A stretch of DNA of 64,000 nucleotides from Icerya purchasi (lineage: Eukaryota > Arthropoda > Insecta > Hemiptera > Monophlebidae): contig CM077116.1 of the NCBI GenBank assembly GCA_039619475.1, positions 280,193,258 to 280,257,257 of the forward strand, in the 5' to 3' direction. A model generated the notes under the pieces. That model was not told the DNA's origin. It saw only the letters and a list, made by a program, of their open reading frames with translations, and searched no databases. Of the stretch, positions 1 through 11,685 are shown one piece after another. Both the position numbers and the translations under genes were made by a program. Position 1 is the stretch's first letter; every line of letters starts with the position of its first letter.

Positions 1-419
1 CTCAGACTCGTCTGTAAAGATAACATCATTAGGAAGCGATTTATGCGTATTTTTTTGTGAATTCTGATTTTTTAATTTACTATAGAAGTATGAGATTTAC
101 TTCTTATTTATTTATTTATTTGCCTACTAACTGTTAACAAAAAAAATGATTACTAAATTTAATAAATGATATACGTGTGTATTGAGACGGATTCGATACG
201 TGCAATCTTTTGGCGGCGTTCGAATTATAAAAATATTCGATAAAATCATTAAGTCGTGATATCTATCGGACACCGTTTTATTTGTCGCAGTTGTGGGCTG
301 CAGGTATCGAAGATGCTTATCGGCTAAAACCAGGAATTCCCGTGTGTGGCCGAACAGGCGGATGCGTCGGGGTTAAGATTGTGTGAGTGTGTATTTTTGG
401 TAGCGGCCGATAACGGAGG

Positions 420-1299
420 TAACTACATGAGTCCGGAGCGAGTGCGCGTCGCTTGAAACTTGTGCCGAGCGGTACCGAGCCGTGGGAAATTTTATAAATC
501 TCGTTAAAATCAGACAGCATAGCCGGTGCGGTATCGTTTGAAAAGGTTATTCGGAGATGCTCTAGAAATATAATTGTACACATATTATTACCGTTGATAA
601 TTATTGATTGTTCAGTTAGTTGGTTTCAGTCGATCAGAATACACTGTTCTAGGCGTACGGTAAGTCGTAGCAACATACTATTATGCAATCACCGTATCGT
701 CGTTTTACCTGCATTTGTGGTTAAATTATGCGGCTTTTTTTAGTTTTAGCAGTTTTTTCGTTTATTTTCTTATCGTCATCAATGTATAAGTAAACGTTTG
801 TGTCGTTTTCGGTGCGGATTTGTTAATATTGCCGAAAAATCAAGAAATAAACGCGAACTTTTGGTTAAAATTTGTTCGATTTTTCCAATTGAACACGTGG
901 TCTGTGATCGTGGGGTGGTTTGCGAATTGGCGAATCTCGTGCGCATTAAAAAGTTATTCGGAAGATTTTTTTTTTCTTCGATTTTCGTAAATTTTAGTCG
1001 TGAATTGAATACGTAGTGCGATGCTACCGTGAGATCCCCGCGCGAGGAGAGGTATACCCGTAGCGCGAACGTGGGTCCGCGATTTTATCCTTTAGTCGTC
1101 CAGTCGAAAATAATTAAAAGAAAAACGAAAGACTAATGCTCCGCCGCGGGGAGCTATCTATGGTGTGACACGACAGGTGTCCCTGGCACCCGTTATCTGT
1201 ATATATTATTTGTCTCTGGTTATTCGCGTTTGCTAACCATCGAGTTTTTTTTTTGAAGAAAAACCAAATTCGTCCGCATGTCTTATTCATTACCAGTAG
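420..1299 (+). promoter_or_regulatory. GC-richer patch, possible 5' or intronic regulatory DNA
   Basis: This stretch is less AT-rich and has more CpG than its surroundings, for example around 1030-1160. A TCAGT-type initiator-like motif lies near 610 and a GTAAGT splice-donor-like sequence near 660. No long open frame with recognisable homology is present. It lies upstream of the laminin-G exon on the same strand, so it may be an alternative promoter or an intron. This is a weak inference from composition only. Bases 1-419 show no gene. Confidence 0.2.
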
Positions 1300-1471
1300 C
1301 TTCTGGAACGGAGGCCACGAGAGTTCCCATTCGTAATAAGTGGTGCACCGAACTACAGGGACACGAATATCGAAAGCGTTATCTGGTGCTGGTTCCGATG
1401 GAAGAAGTACAGCAGAGGAGATGGTTTTGGCGGAGGAATTGGTTCTGTGGTAAGAAATGCCAAGACATCAG
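1300..1471 (+). CDS. exon, C-terminal part of a laminin-G domain (Crumbs-like protein)
   Basis: The frame runs through YLVLVPMEEVQQRR to FCGKKCQDI and ends at a good donor (CAG|GTAAGT at 1471/1472). This resembles the end of a laminin-G domain, where a strand ending VPxEV is followed by GCxQD(I/V). A pyrimidine-rich stretch ending in CAG at 1299 could be the acceptor. Splicing to an acceptor ending at 2655 keeps the frame and gives CQDI-S-NGMRKMAIKFFPLET, which continues the same domain. That continuity across the intron is the main evidence the exon is real. The protein would be extracellular or type I membrane. Assignment to Crumbs rests on recalled family patterns. Several consensus positions differ, so a decayed copy is possible. 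Confidence 0.5.
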
Positions 1472-2655
1472 GTAAGTCGATTAATATTTTTCTAGTCATT
1501 TTCTCTTCGGTCTTCTCTGGCATTTTATTCGGTATTTTTGTTTTGCATATATATATATATATATAAAATAATTAAAAACTACTGTCAATAGTCAGTTATG
1601 TAAAGAAATCATATATTGATTAGAAATATTTTGATTGCAGAAGGTATGATTAATGTTATTCGATTTGGAAAAAATATATTGTCAATATTTGTTAAATTAA
1701 GAAAGTAAATAATAGTTAATAAAGTAATTACTTTATAATTTGTTCATAATTTTTCATCTATTTGATGTTTTGAGATATATAGCAATTAAAAAAATAAATT
1801 ATCCATCGTAGAAAAAAAAAAGAAAGAAAGTATGTGCCGTTTCTTTATTACTATATACATTTGGCACCCAAACATCTAATTAAATAAATGCTTAAGAGAT
1901 AGTTGTATATAAACAATCCCATGGCTGTGCTACGAAACGGAGAAAACAGTCACTTGTATTATATTTTAATTTTAATTTATTACTTCAAAAACAGTTAAAT
2001 GTTTTAATATTTCAATTGTGCAATTTAAAGTTTAATGTTCAATGTTATGTTTTTATATATACATTTTTTCGATTTTATAAATATTTTGTTGATTTTATTT
2101 GATTGCGCTTAAATACAACTGTTTCTTAGATACTTACTTATTTTATATTTTTAAATTATTTAAAAAATAAATGTATTATTTATTTATTTATATTTAGTTA
2201 TGTTCTGCTATTCGGTACTGAAAGAACTGAGAAATTCTCTTTTTCAAATCCGTTGTTTAGTTCGGAAATAAATATTATGTTTTCTAACATTCTTTTTTGA
2301 TTCCATAGTTTTCAGTTGCTTATGCGAAGTAATTATTTCCGTTAGTAGTTTATTGTTTTAACGGTTTGTGAAAATATATTTCTAATTGACTAAAACAATT
2401 TCCTCTTTTATTTATTCGTTTTTTTTTAAATTATAAAATAATTACTGAATAGATTAAAAACAAAATAAAACCAAAAAAAAAGTTATATTGAACTTTTTAA
2501 TATTTACCTAAATTTTATTGCGCAGTACATGACAGTAAATATTATGTTGTACTTGTCTAATAGTACTTCAGTGATAATTTTGAACACCTTTGATTAATAT
2601 AACTTTAAATAATCCCATATATAATTATTATCATTTAATTTATTTGTAGATTAGT

Positions 2656-2853
2656 AATGGTATGCGAAAAATGGCGATAAAATTCTTTCCGCTGGAAACT
2701 AGAGCCAACGATGTTATAATACCGAAGTCATTTGGCAATGTTAGTTTTAATCCAACGCGAGTACTGGAAGATGTAATTTCGGATAATACTTGCGCTTCCA
2801 ACACTTGTTACAGTAATGCTAATTGTGCGGTGACATGGAACAACTATACATAT
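2656..2853 (+). CDS. exon, end of laminin-G domain plus start of EGF repeat (Crumbs-like)
   Basis: The frame reads NGMRKMAIKFFPLET, then about 30 residues, then CASNTCYSNANCAVTWNN. The last part has the spacing of an EGF-like repeat (CxxxxCxxxxxCxVTWN), and VTWND is typical of EGF repeats that follow laminin-G domains in Crumbs. The exon is flanked by an acceptor (TTTGTAGATTAG) and a donor (TAT|GTAAGT at 2854). Choosing the acceptor at 2655 rather than 2650 joins it in frame to the upstream exon. Crumbs is an apical polarity transmembrane protein with alternating EGF and laminin-G domains. I do not see the following exon nearby, so the next intron is long or the gene is broken. An alternative is another EGF/laminin-G protein. 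Confidence 0.55.
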
Positions 2854-3080
2854 GTAAGTTACAAAAGAACTTTAATTTTCAAAATTACCTGCACATTTCA
2901 GTTATTGTAAAGCGATTGAATTATGAATTTTGCTTATTTTTCATTTTGTTATCGTTATCGTACATATATATATATATAAAACTCGGCCATTTTGGCCCCG
3001 CAAGGAGCTGTGCCCCTTGACCCCACTTGCTTACATTTCTGTCTCATTCTCTTTTATACTTTGTATAAAATGATCAAAAT

Positions 3081-3933
3081 TTACAACGTAATTCTTAGGC
3101 CGGTATCGATTAGATTTTATAACGAAAAAATGTCTCAATTTGATATAATAATAAAAAAATACAATCAATAATTTATACTATAAATTGTATTAATCTGCCG
3201 AAACAACTTAGCATACTACAACACATATAAATAATACTATTTTTGCGTTTCCATGATATTATTAAATTAGAAATATAGTTTTTACATGCTTCTCCCTGTT
3301 ATGGGACTTCTTATTCATCAACCTGCACAGTAATAAGATTCATCAACTCGCACAGTAATAAGATTCATCAAGCTGCACAGTAATAAGATTCATCAACCTG
3401 CACAGTAATAAGAAGTGTATTCATTATGTTTCCAAAAACGAAAACCGCCACCGAACGCAAAAATTAATTGCGGAAACGAAAACGGAATAACGAATTGTGC
3501 AATAGCAAAGAATTAGGCACATTTATACATGATACACCTTCAGATGTAGAAAAGTTTGAAGCATTTGATAGAATTTTAAGTCTACCGCCTCTGTTATAAT
3601 AATAAAAAATAATAAGAAAAAAAAATTATCTAAAGGGACCGCTTTTTTTGATGTTTTTTGACGAATACTCAATTTGTGTTCATCGATTTTCATCATTACT
3701 CACATGGTATCTAAGTTGAATGATACTCTTTCTAATGGGCAAAGAATCCGTCAAATCTGTTTATATAAATATGAGTTATGCGCGAATAAACACAACAAAA
3801 AAAAAACAAAAACATACGCGACTAACATATAACTTCCTTGTTTTTTGAAATCGTTAAAAATTAAAATATAACAAACGTTACATAAAATTGGAACATTTTT
3901 GTTAATGGGGACGGCCTAAGAATTACGTTGTAA
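3081..3933. mobile_element. inverted-repeat-bounded element, unclassified
   Basis: A perfect 22-bp inverted repeat (3081-3102 against 3912-3933, containing CGTAATTCTTAGGCCG) brackets about 850 bp of AT-rich non-coding DNA. This fits a non-autonomous DNA transposon. I could not identify a convincing target-site duplication. The interior holds the 25-bp tandem array. Confidence 0.4.
3313..3412. repeat. tandem repeat, four 25-bp units
   Basis: Four consecutive 25-bp units start at 3313, 3338, 3363 and 3388. Each reads ATTCATCAA, two variable bases, then GCACAGTAATAAG. The inner units differ from the outer ones only at the two or three central bases. Confidence 0.95.
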
Positions 3934-4259
3934 TTAATATATATATATATATATATATATATTTTTTTTACCGATAGAGATAAGGACCTGACCAAAGTAG
4001 TGACTAGATGGGTCCCGTATCGTAAGGTGCAACCTATTCCGGATAATCCGCGCATGGAGGGCAGTGTTGCACGGTCCGAACTCGCGGAAGTGTAGTCGAG
4101 AGACCGGTACGGAGAGGTATGAGTCTCCCAGTCTATCGAATAGAGGGTTTGAGGACCTGGAGCCATCCTTTGCTGGTTTGTGGGCATGTAATATGGAAAG
4201 AATGATGTGAGTATTGACGGAAATTAATAATAATATGAATAAAAACGTGAATAATAAAT

Positions 4260-4526
4260 TTGGTAATATGGATAAAAAATTCGACGAAAATAAAAAAAGA
4301 ATTAAATAATCAACTTAACGAAACTAATAATAACATTAGTGATTTTAAGAAAGAGCTTAACGAAAATAATAAATTAAAAGAAAATAATAATAAATTAAAT
4401 AATAGACTAAACAACGTTACGAAAGAAATTAACAACAAACTACTAGAATTAAATAAGTACAACTTAGAATTGATTCAGAAATTTGAAGCCCTGGTGGAGA
4501 GGCCAAATTGGAACACAAAAGTTTAA
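4260..4526 (+). other. Asn/Lys-rich coiled-coil open frame, unrecognised
   Basis: An 88-codon frame is dominated by Asn, Lys, Glu and Leu with a heptad-like pattern (KELNENNKLKENNNKLNN), as in a coiled coil. In another frame the sequence upstream (4205-4260) continues the same Asn-rich character and the sequence downstream reads FNEGQIKIPTLKP, so there may be frameshifts. It could be a remnant of a retroelement Gag N-terminus or just AT-rich low-complexity DNA. The GC-richer stretch 3970-4200 just upstream has no recognisable product. Confidence 0.25.
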
Positions 4527-7500
4527 CGAAGGTCAAATCAAAATACCTACTTTAAAACCCAAAAATTAGTTGTTGCTTTTTTTTTTAAATTTTAGTAACA
4601 TATAAAATAAATTTACCGATAGGTCAGTAATGAACAAAATAATGAGTCGTATGTAAGAATATAAACTAAAAAAACAATATGAACTGAAGACGCTGTTCTG
4701 CATTTTTACCAAGATTATAACTATATTCCTAAGAACTGAATAACATAATATTCTCATTCAGTTGAATGAAAAATGCTGTTTTAAACATTTTAATAAATTA
4801 TTAATGTCGAAATGATTTGTCGTTAGCCTGCAATTAAATCGATGCAGCATGTGAGTATGGCCCTACTGAATCCATTAAAATCAAATAAATATATTTTATC
4901 TGATATAATAACATACCACTGTTTTTTTCCATTTTCAAATCAGGTACAGATCCGCCCCAAAAACATGTTACCTAAAATAAATAAATGTTAGAACGACCTT
5001 TTACTGGCATTAATGCACATTGCAGCTATAAGGATTAGAATATAATATATTTTCATTATTTTACTGATACATCTGTTTACTCTTTGTTTATAACATACTT
5101 TTGTTTTGAGAGGGTTAGCATTATACATAATTTTACGTGTCCACCTAAAATAAAAAAACGTGTTATTTGTTTAAATTTTTGCATTTCATTTCAGCCAGGG
5201 GGGAAACCCCATACTAGGTACTCCCTTGAATATTACTGCAATTGTCTATTTTAAGTAGTTAAAAAAATAATTTCTAAATCCGGTTAAATTTGAAAGCAAA
5301 ATTAATAGTTTTCATATATATATAATTCTGTATTTCACCCGCAAAGTTAAATGAAAAGAAAAAATACTTATTTTATTTAATTACACAAGTAAATTTATTA
5401 AGCTACTTTTACTTATCGTAATGTAAATAACAACACGCACCATTTTCAGTTCTTTTTCAACTGAAGCGTTTAATTATGTTTGTCAGCGCGAAGTATCGCG
5501 ATTTGTTAACAGTTCTCATCTCGACTATGGAAATCCACATCAACTGATAAGAACAGAAATCTAATTAAACCACACTCGTTCCATAGCGTCCGACTACTTC
5601 TTGCTATCGCTTATTGCGGTATGATATAGAGAGGGTCGATGAGAAAATCGAATTTATTGTAACTAAGAAATGATGGAATAGTTTAGAATGCTGGCGAATT
5701 AATTATGTCGAAATATATGCATAAAAGTAAGAAATTCCATTGACGTCAGCCATTCATGAGCGTACAGCAGATCATCCGGCGGCCTCTTTAAAATCGAAAG
5801 GGAATTTCTATTAAGTGACCGTGTAATGTGATAAGAGACCGATGAATAGGCCGAAATTAAAATTCTACGTATTCGTCGCATCCTGGATCATCGCCGACAA
5901 ATAGCATACGTACAATTTAAATTATAAATAATTTCATAATTACTCGGAGTATCTTCGCATGTATTATAATTGCTTTTTTAGCGGTCGACCGTCGAAGAAA
6001 AATCGGTGTAGGTCATTTTTAATATATCTCCATTCACTATTAGAACAAGTTATTCTTAAAATTACAACTCAAAAAAGATAACAAGAAAAAAGAAAAATAT
6101 AAATCAAATATAAAAATATGTGTCCGTGGAAGTTAATTCTGCGGTGGCATCCCCCTGAGGGCATAGAGAAAACGATTAAAACATTACAGTATTTGCATAT
6201 TATACTACATAAAACGATGAAAGTAAATAAAATTTGAATATGGTATCAATTTTAAGAGTTAAAATCGGGTGGTAATAATAATATTAGTAAATTATAACAA
6301 AAGTAAATTTAAAACTGTTTCGCTTGTCTCCATTTTGAAAACATGAATATTTTTGTAACAGTTTCATAAGCGGGTTTCTCTAAGTTTAATGCGATATGCT
6401 AATTTTGAAGTAACTATGCACCATTTATCTGAAATTTTGATTAATATTTAGAAAATAGTATTACTATTTCCCCCTGGTCATCAGGACCGTATATCTGACC
6501 AAAATTTCGGAAGAGGTTACGAAAATATTTTTATAATTATATATATATATACATATGTGTGTGTGTGTTTGTGTATTTGTGTTATCTTAAAATATATTTA
6601 TTTACAAATAGTACACTAAAGCCTTGTAGTTAATTATTGTATATGCAATATTTGAACGCTACAATAAAAACAGATAAAAAATAGTTGTTTCCATAGAATT
6701 CATAAAAATTTCAATTTTCTTTTGTTAAAAATTGAAAAGGGATAAATTTATTCTGAATTTCGGTTCATTTAATTCAAGCAGTTATTATTTCGCGGACATT
6801 TCGGGGGAACTCGTCTTTCATGGAGAACGGTGGAGCTAAGTGAATAAAAATTTAAGGTAAGAGAATGATAAATGAGTCTTTAGGATCACGAGAAACGGTT
6901 GTTTCCTATTTGTGCGAATAATATTTATTTACCTACCGCTGTACATAAAATGTTGAGTTAAAATATATAGTTCATAAAAAAAAAAAAAAAAAAAAATGTA
7001 TATGTGTTATTTAAATAACTTGTTACTATAATGAAACATGCGTAAACAGGTATGTCGTCTATTTGTGAAATTGAAAAAATATATAGAAAAAAAGAAAAAA
7101 TTTATATAGATGTAGATTGTGGAAAGTAGGTAAGCAGAGAATTTAACGATATTCTCGAGCGTACAATTGCCGAGGTACTCACAAGTAAGGCAAATGAGGT
7201 GTCAAGCAGATGCCGGATAGGATGGTAGAGGACGAGAAACTGGTCGAGTCCGTCACCATGCCCGTAGAGTATGCAGTGAAGCGAGAGAGGTGAGAGGGAG
7301 GGACATAACGACGATGATGATAATAATACTAATAGTAATGAATATAATTAATAATTTTAATAATAACAAAAGTGATAATAATGGTAATGCTAATAATAAT
7401 ATCAAAAATTCTTCGAAAATAGCCTGTACCAAATTAAAAAGTAGAAAAGTAATCGGACGGCACGTCGTAAAAAAAAGGAAAAAAATAAACGAAATGAGTT

Positions 7501-7614
7501 TTATATGAAATTAAAGATAATGAAAAAACGGTAGGATACATAGCTGTCGAAATATTATAATCCATAAAAAGAGAAGAAAACTTACAAATAAAATTTAAAA
7601 AAGGGGAATATAGA
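4527..7614. other. AT-rich DNA without recognisable genes
   Basis: I see only short unsupported open frames. Bases 5460-5900 are less AT-rich and could be conserved non-coding DNA, but nothing in them is diagnostic. Simple repeats include an AT/GT run near 6540-6575 and an A-tract near 6978-6996. A plus frame at 7290-7508 is Asn-rich low complexity. Confidence 0.5.
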
Positions 7615-8289
7615 CAGGCTTGGATTTAGGGGGGTGTAGGGGGCTGCAGTCCAAGCCCGGTCGTATAAAGGAGCCCCCGAGAGACACTCACTTCCCACAT
7701 GTAATAAAAAATTAATCTGTCATTTGTCATATACATCAACTTTTTTTTAAATAAATAGAATTAACTTTACAGGAGCAAGTGCATTTTTTAAAACATTTAT
7801 TTGTTAATAATTTTGTATCCATTTTTATTTTCTGCTAGAGGAAGTAAAATTTAGAGTTTCGTAAAAACTTACCAGAAATTTGTTTTAAAGTATAACGAGT
7901 CGGAATCTACGTTTTTAGGAAATGTCTGTATGAATGTGTGTGCGTGTGTACACGCGCAACACACGCACACACACTATCCTTTTATGCAAATCTTTGGTTA
8001 AAATTTGCTGAAAAATTCATTGTTTAAAATTATATTTATATAGGGCCGGATCATAGTCAAATGCCGCTGTGAGCTCAATAATTTCTGCCGCCCTTAGAAT
8101 AATTTATAAATTAAGTAATAAAAAATACAATCGAGTAACTAAAATAAAAAAGGACATAAAAGTTAAAAATTAATTTTCAATTAAAAGTTAAAAAAGTTTT
8201 CAATTAAAAAATTTCATGCATTTTCAAAACATACCTAAATTTTATTATAATTCTACACATACATTATTTTTACACGTACCAACTAAAGT

Positions 8290-8870
8290 TTACATTTCTT
8301 TACAACGCAATTTTAAAGATGCAAATTCATTTACTATATCATCAAAGTTTAAATTCTTTACTAACTGTTCTTCAATAAATAAAATAGATAAATCATTTAC
8401 CTTTTGGTGTGACATTGTTGATCTGAAAAAATTTTTAATTCTTTTCATTTCAAGAAAGGAGCGTTCTGCTGAGCAGTTTGTTTAAAATAATGAAAGATAA
8501 ATTCTCTAAACGCTGCAATGTCAGGAAATACATTTTTCAAATGTTTACTTCCTATTAAATTTGCCATTTGAATAATAATATTTTTTTCGTTATGATTATT
8601 TCCAGTTTTAGGGTTTTTTTTTGAACATAGACACAATTTTTTTTACTATTTTCGTTTAAATTTTTGTTCTTCAAATTAAATTTAACTAAATGAAGTTTAT
8701 CACGTATGTATGAATGAAAATGAATACATACTGAAGTTACTGAATCTTCGAAATCTGTAGGGTAATTATTTATGAGGTTTTTTGCATATTCTATTAGATT
8801 TACTTCAGATGTCTCTTGATTTGAAATTGTTGAGATTAAAGTTGAATTCATATTTAAAAATACCACACCA
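8290..8870 (-). pseudogene. hAT transposase, C-terminal dimerisation region
   Basis: Reading 8866 down to about 8300 gives LIEYAKNLINNYPTDFEDS, then ANLIGSKHLKNVFPDI. After a frameshift near 8480 it gives AERSFLEMKRIKNFFRST and MSHQKVNDLSILFIEE. The (C/A)ERSFLxMKxIKNxxRSxM block is the conserved hAT C-terminal dimerisation motif of the ZMYM-like transposase group. Frameshifts, an A-rich insertion and loss of the upstream catalytic region make it a pseudogene. It sits inside the TIR-bounded hAT element and shares its orientation. Confidence 0.75.
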
Positions 8871-9704
8871 AATTTTACGTATCGATTAATCGATAAGTGA
8901 TAAATTTTATTTAGCGCTAATTTTTCTTTCTGTTTTTTCCCATCCTGCTATCACGTTATTGTTATTGCGTTTTTTATAGTGTTGTTAGAGTTGGTTTCTC
9001 CAGTTATATTTTGAATGATTACAAATTAAATAAAGTACATTTATTCTTAATATATTATTTTCGCCGTTAGCGTGTTTATTGATCAGATTCAGTATTCAGA
9101 ATAGTTTCAACAGGTTATGGCCCCAGCACGCTTCCCACAGTGCCCCAGTGCCACACTGCTTTGAGCACCTTTTATCGTTTGGTACGGCAAGAAATAATAT
9201 AAATAATTCTTCGAAAAATCTTCTAACTTTCGTCGTATCAATGAGATACCGCCGTTACATTTGTGAACATTCTGTTTTTCTTCCGGTCTTGTTTGATCTC
9301 GTATCATGCCGACCAGCCATTGTCTCGTGCACATTTCGAGAATTCCCTTTAACTGCTAATATAACCGTTTTGCCTAATAATAATGCACGTTTCGGTTTAC
9401 ACTTCGTTAATTTTAAATTCATTTCTCGATTCCTCTGTTTACATGTTATTCGTCTATAATCATTTGGAAATTTTACCTAAATCAATATATTCCCATTTTT
9501 AACTTTTCTGTACATTAATGCAAGTTAAAAAATGTATCACATTCCTCTCTTACCCTACTACGGCTATAACGCCATAATATGAAATAATATTTTGGAAATT
9601 TTAAATATTTCTTAAAAGAAAAAAAATTTCAATTTCATGCAAATTTGCCGCTCTTCGAATTTTGCCGCTGCTGTAGCCCATTGAAGTCCGTGTGTAAATC
9701 CAAG
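8871..9704. other. interior hAT DNA without recognisable coding sequence
   Basis: This lies between the transposase remnant and the nested LINE. A 126-codon plus frame (9079-9459) and an opposing minus frame show no homology I recognise. The stretch could be decayed transposase or another old insertion. Confidence 0.4.
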
Positions 9705-11487
9705 ACTGTATATATATATATATATATATATATTCTTCTTCTTCTTCTGTGTCGTTGTTTAATATTGAAGCATTAGAACGATGCTTGATCCACAGTATCC
9801 GGAGCATTCGTCTATAACATATCATTTCGAATGCCTCCATTCTTCGGCATAACGTTTTGTTCAGCGTCCATGATTCGGAGCCGTAGCTTGCTATTGAGAA
9901 TATTAGTGTCTCCATTAGTCTCTTTTTAGTTCCTACTGTTATGGAGTGGTCTTTCCATATTTTCATCAGTTTTGTTAAGGCGCTTTTTGCCAGTCCAATA
10001 CGACGTTTAATTTCGTTTTCTACACTCCCATTATCTGTAATCTACGCTCCTAAATAGGTAACTGATGTCCTTTTTCCGATATCCGGTATAGATGCGAAGG
10101 TTTCAGGCAGTTTCTTAGCCTTATCAATGGAGACTATGGCGTATTTTGCACGGTTTAGTATTAAATTTGCCTTTCGGCTGAAATATTCCATTCGGTGTAG
10201 TAATGTCTTCAACTCTTTCTCACTTGTTGCTATTAATACCGTATCGTCTGCGTAGCGCAGATTGCAAATTTTTCTTCCACTAATCGTGTTATTGCGCCAT
10301 TCCAATTTTCCGTTGCCTGCTGCATAATCCATTCACCATATATATTATAGAGCATAGGTGACAATATGCAGCCCTGCCTCACCCCTTTTTTCGTTTGAAA
10401 ACTTTCGGATAGTTGTCGTCAATTTTCACCTGCACCATATTCCTTTCGTATCATTTTTGTATTATCATTATAAGGTGTTCAGGTATTCCGAATTTTCTTA
10501 GAATGTTCCACAATTTATCCCATTCGACCATGTCAAATGCTTGGTGTAATCCAGGAAGCATAGTATCGCTGGTGAATTGAATTCGTAACATTTTTCTACG
10601 ATGTGCCTTGTAATGAGTAGTTGTACTTGGGTGCCTTTTCCAGGCATGAAATCTGTCTGTTCAACGGAAATCTGCGGCAGTATATAATATTTCAAGCGTT
10701 CTTTTATTATGTATAGCATAATTTTACTAATATGATTAATGAGGGTAATGAGTCTGTAGTTTTGACATTTTTGCCTGTCGCCTTTTTTATAGATAGGTAT
10801 GCATATTGACTTGGTCCAATCGATTGGCCATTCTCTCTCTGTCCATATTTTGTTACATAGTTGGTGAATTAACTGAATGGCCCTTCCTTTAATTGGCTTG
10901 ATCATTTCTGCCACAATACCATCCTGTCCTGCCGATTTATTATATTTTAATTTATTTATTGCCTGCTCGATTTCCCCTCTAAGGATAGCTGGTTCTTTTA
11001 TATTTGCATGTATTGTACAACTTTGGTAGTTATTTCTTTGCAGTATTCACACCATCTGTTGATTATTCCTTGTTTATCTGTAATGAGCTTCCCATCTCGG
11101 TCTTTCACTGATAGATACCGCGCGCTGCAAAACATTGGTTAAATATTTCAGTTTTTTAAACATATCCTTTACCTCGTACATCTGTGAATGGTTTTTGATT
11201 TCATTACACGCTTTCATTATATACTTATTTTTATCTTCTCTAAGGCTGGTATTGAGTTTTTTCGTTATATCCTTATACTTTATTTGATTGTCCTTTCCTA
11301 TTATACCCTGTGCTTTTATTTGTCGTCTTTGTTTAACTATTGTCCATGTTTCTTGAGTTATCCATTGCTTTTTAGGTTTATCTGCGGGTTTATGTGCTTG
11401 AGCTTGTTCTTCTAATGTATTTTTATATCTGATCCATAATTCGTCTACCTTAAACTCCTTTATTTTCTTAATCGAAAATTCTACCAA
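9705..11487 (-). pseudogene. LINE ORF2 fragment (RTE-like), 5'-truncated and frameshifted
   Basis: Four minus-strand frames read in order. Residues at 11487-11074 are a basic helical linker (KKQWITQETWTIVKQRR). Frame 10914-10498 has reverse-transcriptase fingers and palm (CIPIYKKGDRQKCQNYRLI, FMPGKGTQ, CFLDYTKHL in place of FxDxxKAFD). Frame 10332-10042 has LRYADDTVLIA with the catalytic YADD. Frame 9966-9750 has ASYGSESWTLNKT, typical of RTE/BovB-like C-termini. The catalytic Asp of the palm motif survives in LDY, but the following KAFD is lost. The 3' end runs into a GAA/TA microsatellite at 9709-9750. There is no endonuclease, so the copy is 5'-truncated. It lies inside the hAT element. 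Confidence 0.85.
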
Positions 11488-11685
11488 TTGTTATATGATA
11501 TTTAGTTTTGTTTACATTAATAATTATATGTTAATTCGTGAATTCGAAATAATATAATTAAGTTAAATTAAAGAAAATTTAGTTATTCTATAAAACTGAT
11601 AATAATTTTGTCACTTTCGAAAAGGGCCCTTAATATTTCTGTAGCCCCGGGCCTATCATACACTTAACCCGGGCCTTAATATAGA

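Larger units (their letters stand above)
7615..11677 (-). mobile_element. hAT-type DNA transposon, degenerate, with nested LINE
   Basis: The element begins CAGGCTTGGATTTAGG and ends TTAACCCGGGCCTT, an imperfect terminal inverted repeat. It is flanked by a perfect 8-bp duplication, AATATAGA (7607-7614 and 11678-11685). Eight-base duplications and these CAGG-type ends are characteristic of hAT elements. A decayed hAT transposase C-terminus on the minus strand (8290-8870) supports the call. About 1.8 kb of the interior is an unrelated LINE (9705-11487) that probably replaced or interrupted the transposase N-terminal region. The element is about 4.06 kb and surely inactive. Confidence 0.8.

Noticed and set aside
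1278..1475. Complete small protein starting at ATG 1278
   Set aside because: The frame fits better as an internal exon: it ends at a splice donor and continues a laminin-G domain in the next exon.
9079..9459. 126-codon plus frame inside the hAT element
   Set aside because: No recognisable motif, and an overlapping opposite-strand frame of similar quality; left as non-coding.
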